DNA of 64,000 nucleotides from Sphingomonas astaxanthinifaciens DSM 22298. GTDB taxonomy: Bacteria; Pseudomonadota; Alphaproteobacteria; Sphingomonadales; Sphingomonadaceae. Both the position numbers and the translations under genes were made by a program. Location: NCBI RefSeq assembly GCF_000711715.1, contig NZ_JONN01000001.1, positions 124,001 to 188,000 on the forward strand, read 5' to 3'. The notes under the pieces are model-generated. The model searched no databases, was not told where the DNA came from, and saw nothing but the letters and a program-made list of their open reading frames with translations. Positions 27,353 through 36,179 of the stretch are shown here, piece after piece. How positions within the stretch are numbered: position 1 is the stretch's first letter; each line of letters opens with the position of its first letter.

Positions 27353-30136
27353 TCAGAACTTGTAGGTCAGGCCCGCCAGGAAGCGCCGGCCGTAGATCTG
27401 GTAATCGATGATCTGGGTCGGATTCTGGTTGGCATTGACCGACGCGAAGCGCTCGTCGGTGAGGTTCTGGCCCTGCAGGTAGATCGACAGGCCGCGCAGG
27501 GTGCTGCCCTCGGCGAAGTCGTAGCCGACCTGCCCGTCGACGATCGTCTCGTCGAGCGCGATGCGGCGGGTCGGCGAACCGCCGAAGCCGGTGAAGTCAC
27601 CGAGGAAGGTCGAGCGGTAGCGGATGCTGCCGCGGGCATTGAAGCCCCACTTCTCGAAGAAGGCGGTGCCGTTGGCGACCCACTTCGAATAGCCCGGGAT
27701 CTGGGTGATGTTCCCGTTGAAGTCGCGGACCTTGGTCTTGGTGTAACCGACGCCGCCAGTCAGGCCGAAGCCGTCGAGCGCGCTGGTGATCAGGCCGAAC
27801 GGCAGGGTGGCGGCGACTTCGGCGCCGTACATCTTGCCGCCCTTGGTGTTCACCGGGGCGTTCAGGCGACCGATGGTCGAGATGCCCGGAGGAGCGGTCG
27901 CCGGCAGCGGGAAGGCGCTGTAGTCGAAATTGTTGTCGCGACCGTCGGCGATATACTTGGTGATGTCCTTCCAGAAGAACTGGGCCGCGATGTAGCCCTT
28001 GCCGCCGAAATACTTCTCGAGGTTCAGGTCGACCGCATTGGCCTGGTAGGGACGCAGCGTCGGGTTGCCGCCACTGCCCGAAATGAACGGGGTCGGGCCC
28101 GAGAAGTCGACGCCATAGCCGATCGCCGAGCGCATCTGGTCGAGGCGCGGGCGCTGGATCTCCTTGGCCGCCGCGAAGCGAACCACGAAATCGTTCGGGA
28201 AGCGGGCGTTGAGATTCAGGCTCGGCAGGACCAGCCAGTATTTGTCGCCGAGCGACACATCGACCTGGGTCCCGTTGTTGAACGCGATGCCGCTCGAGCG
28301 CTGGTCGGTGTGGATGACCTGGACGCCGACGTTGCCGGTCAACTGCGCCGCGCCGATGTCGCCCTTGAGATTGGCCTGGACGTAGCCGGTCCAGACCTTC
28401 TCGGTGACGTCATAGGCCTTGGCCGGGATGTCGTTCGAGGTGTTCGGATCGAGCACCAGCACGCCGTCGCGGATCAGCGCGCGGGGGTCGTAGCTGACGA
28501 CCGGGCCGAGGCCGAGGTAGGACAGGTTGGTCGGACGCAGCAGATACTTGGTCGGGATATTGGCTTCGGTCGCGCCGTTGGGCAGGCCGACGAAGAACTC
28601 GTCCGGGGTCAGCGACTTCGAGCGGTCGGTGAAATTGGCGCCGACCTTCACCGAGTCGACGAAGCTGTTGATCTCGCGCTCGACCTCGCCGCGGAACTGG
28701 ACCAGCTCGTCCTCGACGATGCGGTCATTGTAATAGCCCGCCTGCACGCGCGAACCGCCCCAGCCGAGCGGATCGGTCAGCTTGATGAGGCTGGTGTCGC
28801 TGTAGTTGAGCGTCGGCTTGAAGGTGGTGCCGGTCTTGCCGGTGACGAACGAGATGGTGTCCGTCGCGCCGCCGCTGACGCCGTAGCCCGTGCCCGAATA
28901 GCTCTCGAGGCTGAGCTCGCGCCGGTCGGTCCGCGAGAAGCTCGCATCGGCATTGGCGCGCCAGCCGTTGTCGTTCTTCCACGCGAGGTTGAGCCCGCCC
29001 GAATAAAGGTCGGCCTTCTTCGCGAACACGTCGTTGCGGATGACGCCCTGGACGTTGTTGAACACGCCCGAGACGACCGTCCCGTTGGCGGTCTTGAAGG
29101 TGGCCGTGTCGAAGGTGGTGCCGAAGGCGCCGAAGCCGAGCGGAAGCTCGATGCCGCGCTTGCTCTGGTCGTCCTTGAAGTTCGAATAGAACATGTCGGC
29201 GGTCAGCGTCAGGTTCGGCGACAGCTCGGCCTGGAAGGTGCCGTTGAGGCCGAGGCGCTTGAGCTGGGTCGAGGTGACGAACGACTTGGAACCGCCGATC
29301 AGGCCGAGCACCTCGGTGCTGGGCGGGATGGTGCCGGTGGCGTAGCCCCAGGCGTTGAATTCCTGGGTCTGGTATGGCTCGTCGACGTAGGAGGCGGCAA
29401 GCGCGATGCCGACGCGGTCATCGGCCCAGCGGTCGATGAAGGTCGCGCTGGCGCGGTAGCCGGTGTCCTTGCTGTCCGAGTTGAGCTTGCCGAGGTCGGC
29501 ATAGCTGCCGCGCAGGCCGATCGCGAAGACGCGCTTCTTGGCGTCGAGCGGACGGACGGTGCGGATGTCGACGGTGCCGACGAGGCCCTGGCCGACGAGG
29601 CTCGCGCTCGGCGACTTGTAGACGACGACCTGGTTGACGACTTCCGACGGATACTGGTCGAACTCGACCCCGCGGTTGTCGTTGGTCGAGGTCTGCTCGC
29701 GGCCGTTAAGCAGGGTCATCGAGAAGTCGGGGCCGAAGCCGCGGATGGCGATGACGTTGGCGCGGCCGTTGGTGCGCTGCGAAGCGATGCCCGGAAGGCG
29801 CGCGATCGATTCACCGATCGAGCTGTCGGGCAGCTTGCCGATGTCCTCGGCCGACACCGACTCGACGATCTGCTCCTGATACTTCTTGGTCTGAACCGCG
29901 CTCTCAAGGCTGCGGCGGAAGCCGGTGACGACGATCGTGTCGCCGGCCGCGGCATCGGCCTCGGCTTTCGCCTTGGCGGCGTCGGCGGCGGCCTGGTCGG
30001 CGTCCTTCTGCGCCTGCTCGGCGTCGGCCGACGGCTGAGTCGTCTGGGCCGCGGCGGGAGTCGCCAGAAGCGCCAGGCCAATCGCCAGCGGGCTCGCGGC
30101 AAGCGCAAGGCGGCTCGTAAAATTCGAAGCTGTCAT
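27353..30136 (-). CDS. TonB-dependent receptor, probable maltodextrin (MalA-like) transporter
   Basis: The 927-residue outer-membrane receptor heads the maltodextrin operon. A signal peptide (about residues 1-31, ending ATPAAAQ) is followed by an unusual 35-residue linker rich in Asp, Ala, Lys and Gln. The plug begins DTIVVTGFRRSLESAVQTKK and includes RGFGPDFSMTLLNGREQTS. The barrel ends in YGRRFLAGLTYKF with the terminal Phe. This type (IVVTGFRRSL, about 900 residues) is the Caulobacter MalA-like sugar receptor group. The Shine-Dalgarno AGGAGG is displayed in the loop of a small TCACC/GGTGA hairpin (30145-30160). The ATG at 30136 is chosen over upstream frames by the signal peptide. Confidence 0.93.
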   Translation of the reverse strand: MTASNFTSRLALAASPLAIGLALLATPAAAQTTQPSADAEQAQKDADQAAADAAKAKAEADAAAGDTIVVTGFRRSLESAVQTKKYQEQIVESVSAEDIGKLPDSSIGESIARLPGIASQRTNGRANVIAIRGFGPDFSMTLLNGREQTSTNDNRGVEFDQYPSEVVNQVVVYKSPSASLVGQGLVGTVDIRTVRPLDAKKRVFAIGLRGSYADLGKLNSDSKDTGYRASATFIDRWADDRVGIALAASYVDEPYQTQEFNAWGYATGTIPPSTEVLGLIGGSKSFVTSTQLKRLGLNGTFQAELSPNLTLTADMFYSNFKDDQSKRGIELPLGFGAFGTTFDTATFKTANGTVVSGVFNNVQGVIRNDVFAKKADLYSGGLNLAWKNDNGWRANADASFSRTDRRELSLESYSGTGYGVSGGATDTISFVTGKTGTTFKPTLNYSDTSLIKLTDPLGWGGSRVQAGYYNDRIVEDELVQFRGEVEREINSFVDSVKVGANFTDRSKSLTPDEFFVGLPNGATEANIPTKYLLRPTNLSYLGLGPVVSYDPRALIRDGVLVLDPNTSNDIPAKAYDVTEKVWTGYVQANLKGDIGAAQLTGNVGVQVIHTDQRSSGIAFNNGTQVDVSLGDKYWLVLPSLNLNARFPNDFVVRFAAAKEIQRPRLDQMRSAIGYGVDFSGPTPFISGSGGNPTLRPYQANAVDLNLEKYFGGKGYIAAQFFWKDITKYIADGRDNNFDYSAFPLPATAPPGISTIGRLNAPVNTKGGKMYGAEVAATLPFGLITSALDGFGLTGGVGYTKTKVRDFNGNITQIPGYSKWVANGTAFFEKWGFNARGSIRYRSTFLGDFTGFGGSPTRRIALDETIVDGQVGYDFAEGSTLRGLSIYLQGQNLTDERFASVNANQNPTQIIDYQIYGRRFLAGLTYKF

Positions 30137-30199
30137 GTTGATTGTCACCCCTCCTGGTGAGCGGCGCTGGGGGACCCCACACAAGCGCCATGTCACGCA

Positions 30200-30259
30200 G
30201 CCGAAACCTACCAGTCATTTCGGCGAGGAACAGGATAAGGGACGGGTATACATACGTAT
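30200..30259. promoter_or_regulatory. Divergent control region with candidate LacI operator
   Basis: Between the receptor and LacI-type genes, ATACGTAT (30252-30259) is a perfect palindrome centred on CG, as LacI-family operators usually are, and is preceded by GTATAC (30246-30251). A second dyad, GCCGAAA/TTTCGGC with an 11-base spacer (30200-30224), lies in the receptor leader. The first is about 25 bases from the regulator start. Confidence 0.5.
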
Positions 30260-30283
30260 TCAGGGCGTTACACTGTGGCCGTA

Positions 30284-31309
30284 ATGACGCAGCGGCGGCC
30301 GACATCGTTCGATATCGCGGCTTTGGCGGGGGTCTCGCAGCCGACGGTCAGCCGAGCCTTGTCCGGGAATCCCGCCGTCAGCGCGGAGACCCGGGCGCGA
30401 GTCCTCGCGGCCGCCGAGCAGCTCCATTACAAGGTCGACAAGAATGCCAGCGGACTCCGCCGGCAGCAGAGCCGCACGCTCGCCTTGCTGTTCTTCGAGG
30501 ACCCGACGCCCGACGAGACGCTGATCAATCCCTTCTACCTCAGCATGGTCGGATCGATGGTGCGGACCTGCGCCACGCACGGCTACGACCTGCTGATCAG
30601 CTTCCAGCAGCTCTCCGACGACTGGCACGTCGACTATGAGGACAGCCGCAAGGCCGACGGCATCATCCTCCTCGGCTATGGCGACTACACGCTCTACCGG
30701 CCGCGGCTCGAGCAGTTGGTCCGGCGCGGCGCGCATTTCGTCTGCTGGGGCAATCCGCGCGCGGGCGAGTTCGGCGCGGTGGTCGGCTCGGACAATGAAG
30801 GCGGGGGCTTCGAGGCAACCCGCCACCTGCTCGGCTCGGGCCGCCGCCACATCGCCTTCGTCGGCACCGCGAGCGAGGCCTATCCCGAATTCCTCGATCG
30901 CTATGCGGGCTATGTCCGCGCGCATGACGAGGCTAGCCTCAGCGTGCTCGACGGCCTGCGTGTCGATGCCGGCCCGAGCGAGGAAGAGGGCCGCGCGGCG
31001 GTGATCGCGCTCGAGCAGCGCCGAGTGCCCTATGACGCGATCTTCGCCGCCTCGGACCTCGCAGCCATCGGTGCGATCAAGGCGCTGCAGGAGAAGGGGC
31101 GGCGGGTGCCGCAGGATGTGGCGGTGGTCGGCTTCGACGATCTTTCCGCCGCCGGCTATTCGAGCCCGCCGCTGACCACCGTGGCCCAGGATGCCCGCGC
31201 CGCCGGTGTCGCGCTGGTCGAGGCCCTGATCGGACGGATCGAGGGCCGCGACACCGTCGCGACCCTCCTTCCCGTTACCCTAAAGGTGCGCGGCTCAAGC
31301 CTGGTCTGA
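30284..31309 (+). CDS. LacI family transcriptional regulator of the maltodextrin locus
   Basis: The 341-residue repressor has a LacI-type helix-turn-helix and hinge at the N-terminus (SFDIAALAGVSQPTVSRALSG, then VLAAAEQLHYKVDKNASGLR) and a sugar-binding domain that ends LPVTLKVRGSS. It is divergent from the TonB receptor and sugar enzymes, with a CG-centred palindrome between them. It most likely controls those genes, in the way MalI does in Caulobacter; the effector is inferred to be maltose or a relative. A GTG at 30275 is a possible alternative start. Its end overlaps the convergent transporter gene by 15 bases. Confidence 0.9.
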   Translation: MTQRRPTSFDIAALAGVSQPTVSRALSGNPAVSAETRARVLAAAEQLHYKVDKNASGLRRQQSRTLALLFFEDPTPDETLINPFYLSMVGSMVRTCATHGYDLLISFQQLSDDWHVDYEDSRKADGIILLGYGDYTLYRPRLEQLVRRGAHFVCWGNPRAGEFGAVVGSDNEGGGFEATRHLLGSGRRHIAFVGTASEAYPEFLDRYAGYVRAHDEASLSVLDGLRVDAGPSEEEGRAAVIALEQRRVPYDAIFAASDLAAIGAIKALQEKGRRVPQDVAVVGFDDLSAAGYSSPPLTTVAQDARAAGVALVEALIGRIEGRDTVATLLPVTLKVRGSSLV

Positions 31310-32584
31310 GGCCGGCCGGCGGGCATAGAGCCCATAGGCCGCGATCACCGCATAGCAGGCCGCTGGAAGCAGCAGCGCGATGCCGAGCCGTCCGCTGGTG
31401 TCGGCCAGCATGCCGGTCAGCAGCGGCACCACCGCCCCGCCGAAGATGGCGATGTTGATGATCCCCGAACCGTCCGCCGCGCGCGCCCCCAGCTTCTCGC
31501 AGGCGAGGCTGAAGATGGTCGGGAACATGATCGAGTTCATCAGGCCGATCGCGAGCAGGCTGTAGGCCGCGACCGCGCCGGTGGTGTTGGTCGAGATGAG
31601 GATCAGCGCGATCGCGCCCGCGGCAACCATCGCCAGCAGCGCGCCGGGGTTGATCACGCGAAGCAGCGCCGAGCCGATGAAGCGGCCGATCATCGCGCCG
31701 CCCCAGTACATGAAGATCATGTCGCCCGCGCCGCGCTCGGTAAGGCCGAGGACGTGCTTCTGCTGGAGGTAGCTGACGATCAGCGAGCCGATCGACACTT
31801 CGGCGCCGACGTAGAGGAAGATACACAGCGCGCCCCAGCCGAAGCGCTTGCGGCGCAGGAGCGAGAAGCCGGCCAACGGCGAGCTGTGCTCGTGATGCTC
31901 GCCGTGCAGGCGATTGCGGAACAGATAGACCGCACCCGCGATCACCAGCAGCGCGACCGCAAGGCCGATATAGGTGTGGACGATCGCGCTGGTCTCGGCC
32001 GCGCGATAGCTGTCGAGCGCGGCGCCGGTCAGCTTGCTCGCATCGACATTGGCAAGACTGCCAAGGATCAGCGCCGAGCCGACGATCGGGAAGACGGTCG
32101 TGCCGAGGCTGTTGAACGCCTGCGCGAAGGTCAGCCGGCTGTGCACCGTCTTTTGCGGCCCGAGCATGCTGATCAGCGGATTGGCGACGACCTGCACGAC
32201 GACGACGCCGCTCGCGAGGATGAACAAGGCGAACAGGAACAGGCCGTAGGTCGCGGTGCTCGATGCCGGAATGAAGAGCAGGCAGCCGGCCATCATCACG
32301 AGCAGGCCGGTCATCGCCCCGCGCATGTAGCCGATCCGCTTGACCAGCTGCGCGCCGGGAATGCCGATCACCAGATAGGCGGTGAAGAAGCAGAACTGCA
32401 CCAGCATCGCCTGCGTGTAATTGAGCGTGAACAGCTCTTTCAGCTTGGGCAGGATGACGTCGTTGAGGCTGGTGATGCCGCCGAAGATGAAGAACAGCGC
32501 GAAGACGAAATAGCGCAGTTCGGGCGCGTCGACGCCGTCCTGGCTGGTGGCCTCTGTCGAGGCGCTCGGTGCGGCAACGGCCAT
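31295..32584 (-). CDS. MFS sugar transporter, FucP/GluP-like
   Basis: The 429-residue inner-membrane protein has about 12 hydrophobic segments. FVFALFFIFGGITSLNDVILPKL at the N-terminus and NPLISMLGPQKTVHSRLTFAQAFNSLGT match the fucose/glucose/galactose:H+ symporter group (FucP, GluP). It could supply glucose or galactose to either of the two oxidative pathways encoded nearby. GGGGGAG lies before the ATG at 32584; an ATG nine codons upstream is less likely. It is divergent from a second sugar transporter. Confidence 0.88.
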   Translation of the reverse strand: MAVAAPSASTEATSQDGVDAPELRYFVFALFFIFGGITSLNDVILPKLKELFTLNYTQAMLVQFCFFTAYLVIGIPGAQLVKRIGYMRGAMTGLLVMMAGCLLFIPASSTATYGLFLFALFILASGVVVVQVVANPLISMLGPQKTVHSRLTFAQAFNSLGTTVFPIVGSALILGSLANVDASKLTGAALDSYRAAETSAIVHTYIGLAVALLVIAGAVYLFRNRLHGEHHEHSSPLAGFSLLRRKRFGWGALCIFLYVGAEVSIGSLIVSYLQQKHVLGLTERGAGDMIFMYWGGAMIGRFIGSALLRVINPGALLAMVAAGAIALILISTNTTGAVAAYSLLAIGLMNSIMFPTIFSLACEKLGARAADGSGIINIAIFGGAVVPLLTGMLADTSGRLGIALLLPAACYAVIAAYGLYARRPASDQA

Positions 32585-32724
32585 TCTACACTCCCCCATG
32601 TGATCGTTCACTTGTGGTCATAGGGACCAGCGGTGTCACCTGTGAATACCTATTCTGCTGCGGCGCACAAAGGATTGTTCCGGCGGGAATATCCTGCTTT
32701 CGTCAGCGCAGGAGGAGCGTCAGC

Positions 32725-34233
32725 ATGGATCAGGTTACCGGCCGGCTCGAGAAGCCGCGCCAAGGCTGGGCGGGATTGTGGAACATCTCGTTCGGCTTCT
32801 TCGGAATCCAGATCGGCTTCGCGCTCCAGAACGCGAACATGAGCCGGGTCTTCCAGTCGCTGGGCGCAAGCCTTGATGATCTTCCCGCCTTGTGGATCGC
32901 GGCGCCGCTGACCGGCCTCCTCGTCCAGCCGATCATCGGCTTCATGAGCGATCGCACCTGGCTCGGCCGGTTCGGTCGCCGCCGGCCCTATTTCGTCGCC
33001 GGCGCGCTGCTCGCCGCCTTGTCGCTGCTGCTGATGCCGCTGTCGCACGTGCTGCTGATGGCGGCGCTCCTGCTGTGGACGCTCGACGCCAGCCTCAACA
33101 TCTCGATGGAGCCGTTCCGCGCCTTTGTCGGCGACCAGCTGCGCAAGGACCAGCACACCGCCGGCTATGCGGTGCAGACCGCCTTCATCGGCGCGGGCGC
33201 GGTCATGGGATCGCTCTTCCCTTACCTTCTCGAACATTGGGGCGTCAGCAACGTCGCCGCCACCGGCAACATCCCCGACACGGTGCGCTGGAGCTTCTGG
33301 GCCGGGGGCGCGGCGCTGTTCGCGGCGGTGATGTGGACCGTCCTCACGACGCGCGAATACAGCCCCGCGGAGATGCGCAGCTTCGGCGAGGAAACGCTCG
33401 AAGGCGAGGGCGAGACGATGCGCGCGCTCGCTGCCCGAAACTATCTCTCGAGCCTCCTGTGGGCCGTCGCCGGCGGCGTGGTGATCGTCGCGGTCGCCGA
33501 GCTTGGCCTCGAGAAGGAAGTCTATCTGCTCGGTGCGCTTCTGATCGGTTACGGGCTGCTCTCGGCCATCGCCATCGCCTTCGCCAAGCAGGGCCGGCCA
33601 GCCAATATGCTCGGCAGCATCGTCGGCGACTTTTCGGGCATGCCCACCGTCATGAAGCAGCTCGCTTTGGTCCAGTTCTTCAGCTGGTCGGCGCTGTTCA
33701 TCATGTGGATCAACACCACGCCCGTGGTCGCGCAGAACTTCTTCGGCGCGTCCGACGCGGCGAGCCCGGCCTATCAGGAAGCGGGCAATTGGGTCGGCGT
33801 GCTGTTCGCGGTCTACAATGGCGTCGCCGCGATCGCGGCGCTGGCCTTGCTGCCGGCGCTCGCCAACCGCATCGGCAAGGCGCGGACCCATGCCATCTGC
33901 CTCGCTGCCGGCGCGCTCGGCTATGCGAGCTTCTTCTTCTTCAAGGATCCGCAGCACCTGCTGATCGCCGAGATCGGGGTCGGCATCGCCTGGGCCTCGA
34001 TCCTGGCCATGCCCTATGCCATCCTCGCGAGCAGCCTGCCGCAGGCCAAGCTTGGCACCTACATGGGGCTGTTCAACATCTTCATCGTCGTGCCGCAGCT
34101 GCTGGTGGCGACGGTGATGGGCTCGATCATGAAGGCCTTTTTCCCCGACCAGCCGATCTGGACCATGGCCTTTGCCGCGGGCGTCATGGGGCTCGCCGCG
34201 CTGGCGACCCTGCGGGTGCGCGAGGCCGGGTAG
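32725..34233 (+). CDS. MFS disaccharide transporter (MalY/sucrose-carrier-like)
   Basis: The 502-residue, roughly 12-helix membrane protein resembles the glycoside-pentoside-hexuronide/SUT-type MFS carriers that move maltose or sucrose with protons. It starts near FWNISF-like [21 protein letters not shown] and has the signature [18 protein letters not shown] between helices 2 and 3. Caulobacter uses a related carrier (MalY) for maltose; the adjacent LacI and maltodextrin operon support the same role here. GGAGGAG precedes the ATG at 32725. The open frame upstream is not coding. Confidence 0.9.
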   Translation: MDQVTGRLEKPRQGWAGLWNISFGFFGIQIGFALQNANMSRVFQSLGASLDDLPALWIAAPLTGLLVQPIIGFMSDRTWLGRFGRRRPYFVAGALLAALSLLLMPLSHVLLMAALLLWTLDASLNISMEPFRAFVGDQLRKDQHTAGYAVQTAFIGAGAVMGSLFPYLLEHWGVSNVAATGNIPDTVRWSFWAGGAALFAAVMWTVLTTREYSPAEMRSFGEETLEGEGETMRALAARNYLSSLLWAVAGGVVIVAVAELGLEKEVYLLGALLIGYGLLSAIAIAFAKQGRPANMLGSIVGDFSGMPTVMKQLALVQFFSWSALFIMWINTTPVVAQNFFGASDAASPAYQEAGNWVGVLFAVYNGVAAIAALALLPALANRIGKARTHAICLAAGALGYASFFFFKDPQHLLIAEIGVGIAWASILAMPYAILASSLPQAKLGTYMGLFNIFIVVPQLLVATVMGSIMKAFFPDQPIWTMAFAAGVMGLAALATLRVREAG

Positions 34234-34239
34234 CGCGGC

Positions 34240-35274
34240 TTATTCGGCGGCGAGCACTTCGCGCGGCGCCAGCCCCGAACCGAAGCGGAAGGCCGGGGAT
34301 TCGCGGCCGAGCTCGGCGGCGAAATAGGGGATGGTCGCCTTCAGCCCTTCCTCGAGCCCGACGCGCGGCGCCCAGCCGAGCAGGGCGCGGGCCCGCGCGA
34401 TATCGGGCTTGCGGCGACGTGGATCGTCCTGCGGCAGGGGCAGCGCGGTCACCGGGCTGCCCGAACGGGTCAGCCGCAGCACGCGCTCGACGAGATCGGA
34501 CACCGTGAGCTCGTTCGGATTGCCGAGATTGACCGGACCGGGCTGCAGCCCCTCATAGGCCATCATCCGCACCAGCCCCTCGACGAGATCGTCGACATGA
34601 CAGAAGCTGCGGGTCTGGCTGCCGTCGCCATAGATGGTGATCGGCTGGCCGGTCAGCGCCTGGCAGATGACGTTGCTGACCACGCGACCGTCCTCGGGGT
34701 CCATGCGCGGGCCATAGGTGTTGAAGATCCGCACCACGCGCACCTCCGCGCGGCCCATGCGGTCGAAATCGAACGCCAGCGTCTCGGCCGCGCGCTTGCC
34801 CTCGTCGTAACAGGCACGCGGGCCGGTGCAGCTGACCCAGCCGCGATAATCCTCGCGCTGCGGATGGACCTCGGGATCGCCATAGACCTCGCTCGTCGAG
34901 CTCAGGAGATAGCGCGCGCGCTGCGCTTCGGCGAGGCGCAGGAGGTTGCGGCTGCCGAGCACGCAGGTCAGCAGCGTATGCTCGGGATCGGCCTGGTAGG
35001 CGGGCGGCGAGGCCGGGCAGGCGAGGTTGTAGATGTGCGAGAACGACCGTCCGGTAATCGCTGCCGGCAGCGGCTCGGTCACGTCATGCGCGATGCAATC
35101 CAGCCGCGGAGACCCGCGCAAATGGTCGAGATTCTCGGGCCGGCCGGTCTGGAAATTGTCGAGCACCACCACTTCGGCGCCATCACCGAGCAGCCGCTCG
35201 CACAGGTTTGAGCCGATGAATCCGGCCCCTCCTGCAACCAGCACCCGCTCCCTTGCCCGTGACGCCATTCCCAT
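34240..35274 (-). CDS. uxs: UDP-glucuronate decarboxylase (UDP-xylose synthase)
   Basis: The 344-residue extended SDR has the NAD-binding GGAGFIGSNLCERLL at about residues 15-29. NLACPASPPAYQADPEHTL, the Thr-Ser of SSTSEVYGDPEVHPQ, GPRACYDEGKRAAETLAFD (catalytic Tyr-Lys) and RIFNTYGPRM together are typical of UXS rather than of galactose epimerases. It makes UDP-xylose from UDP-glucuronate for polysaccharide or glycan synthesis. Two ATGs two codons apart (35274 and 35268) are possible, with GGGAG upstream. It is not tightly linked to either sugar operon. Confidence 0.88.
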   Translation of the reverse strand: MGMASRARERVLVAGGAGFIGSNLCERLLGDGAEVVVLDNFQTGRPENLDHLRGSPRLDCIAHDVTEPLPAAITGRSFSHIYNLACPASPPAYQADPEHTLLTCVLGSRNLLRLAEAQRARYLLSSTSEVYGDPEVHPQREDYRGWVSCTGPRACYDEGKRAAETLAFDFDRMGRAEVRVVRIFNTYGPRMDPEDGRVVSNVICQALTGQPITIYGDGSQTRSFCHVDDLVEGLVRMMAYEGLQPGPVNLGNPNELTVSDLVERVLRLTRSGSPVTALPLPQDDPRRRKPDIARARALLGWAPRVGLEEGLKATIPYFAAELGRESPAFRFGSGLAPREVLAAE

Positions 35275-35408
35275 TTCTCCCTGCGCCTCGCGGCCGGTCC
35301 TGCGCCGTAACAATCCGGCTCCGCGCAATTTGTTCAAGAGTCGTCGTTGCGCGGGTCGCGAATCCGTCGCGGCGCGCGCAGCCATTGCCTCGTTCGGACG
35401 CCTCGGCA

Positions 35409-36179
35409 ATGACAATGGCGATGACCGACTTGCATCCCTTCCTCGAGCACCTCTCCGCAATCGCCCGCGCCGTCACCGTCGGCCGCGCGGTGCCGGCGGC
35501 GGACAACAAGGCAGGGGCGGGGGCTTACGATCCCGTCACCGAGCTCGACCGCGCGGCCGAGCGCGCGCTCCGCGCCGCGATCGAAGAGGCCTTTCCCGAC
35601 GACGGGATCGAGGGCGAGGAATATGGCCTGGTGCGCGCCGACGCCCGCCGCCGCTGGCTGCTCGACCCGATCGACGGCACCCGCGCGCTGATCTGCGGCC
35701 TGCCGAGCTGGACCACGCTCGTCGCGCTGATGGAGGATGGTCAGCCGGTGGCGGGCTTCATCGACGCCCCCGCGCTCGGCGAATTGCTGGTCGGTTTGCC
35801 CGGCGCCACGATGCTCGATGGCCGGCCGGTCCGGACCTCCGCCTGCGACGATCTCGCCGCCGCGCGCCTGTCGAGCACCGATCCCTATCTGTTCGAGGGC
35901 GGGGAGTATGAGGCGTTCACCCGGGTCCGCCGCTCGGTCCGCCTCGCGCGCTACGGCTACGATGCGCTCGCCTACGCGCGGCTCGCGGCCGGTCATCTCG
36001 ACCTCGTGATCGAAAACAAGCTTCACCGTCACGACTGGGCGGCGCTGGTTCCGGTGGTGCGCGGGGCTGGCGGCGTGGTCGGCAACTGGCAGGGCGGCGA
36101 CGACCTCGAGGCCGGCGCGATCGTCGCCGCCGCGACCCCGGGCCTGTTCGCGCAGGCGATTGCCGCGCTCAACGCCTAG
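35409..36179 (+). CDS. hisN: Inositol monophosphatase family enzyme (HisN-like histidinol-phosphatase)
   Basis: The 256-residue phosphatase has the lithium-sensitive metal-dependent motifs: DPVTELDRAAE, EGEEYG, DPIDGT and, near the C-terminus, HDWAALVPVVRGAGG. HisN-type members in alphaproteobacteria dephosphorylate histidinol-phosphate, and the short form with IEGEEYG fits; inositol phosphatase activity remains possible. Several ATGs within 12 bases (35409-35421) could start it, with no strong Shine-Dalgarno sequence. Its stop interlocks with the convergent GH43 stop in CTAG. Confidence 0.78.
   Translation: MTMAMTDLHPFLEHLSAIARAVTVGRAVPAADNKAGAGAYDPVTELDRAAERALRAAIEEAFPDDGIEGEEYGLVRADARRRWLLDPIDGTRALICGLPSWTTLVALMEDGQPVAGFIDAPALGELLVGLPGATMLDGRPVRTSACDDLAAARLSSTDPYLFEGGEYEAFTRVRRSVRLARYGYDALAYARLAAGHLDLVIENKLHRHDWAALVPVVRGAGGVVGNWQGGDDLEAGAIVAAATPGLFAQAIAALNA

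Noticed and set aside
28310..30160. A 616-codon open frame antisense to the maltodextrin receptor
   Set aside because: Same reason: no recognisable domain, biased composition, and the sense frame is clearly coding.
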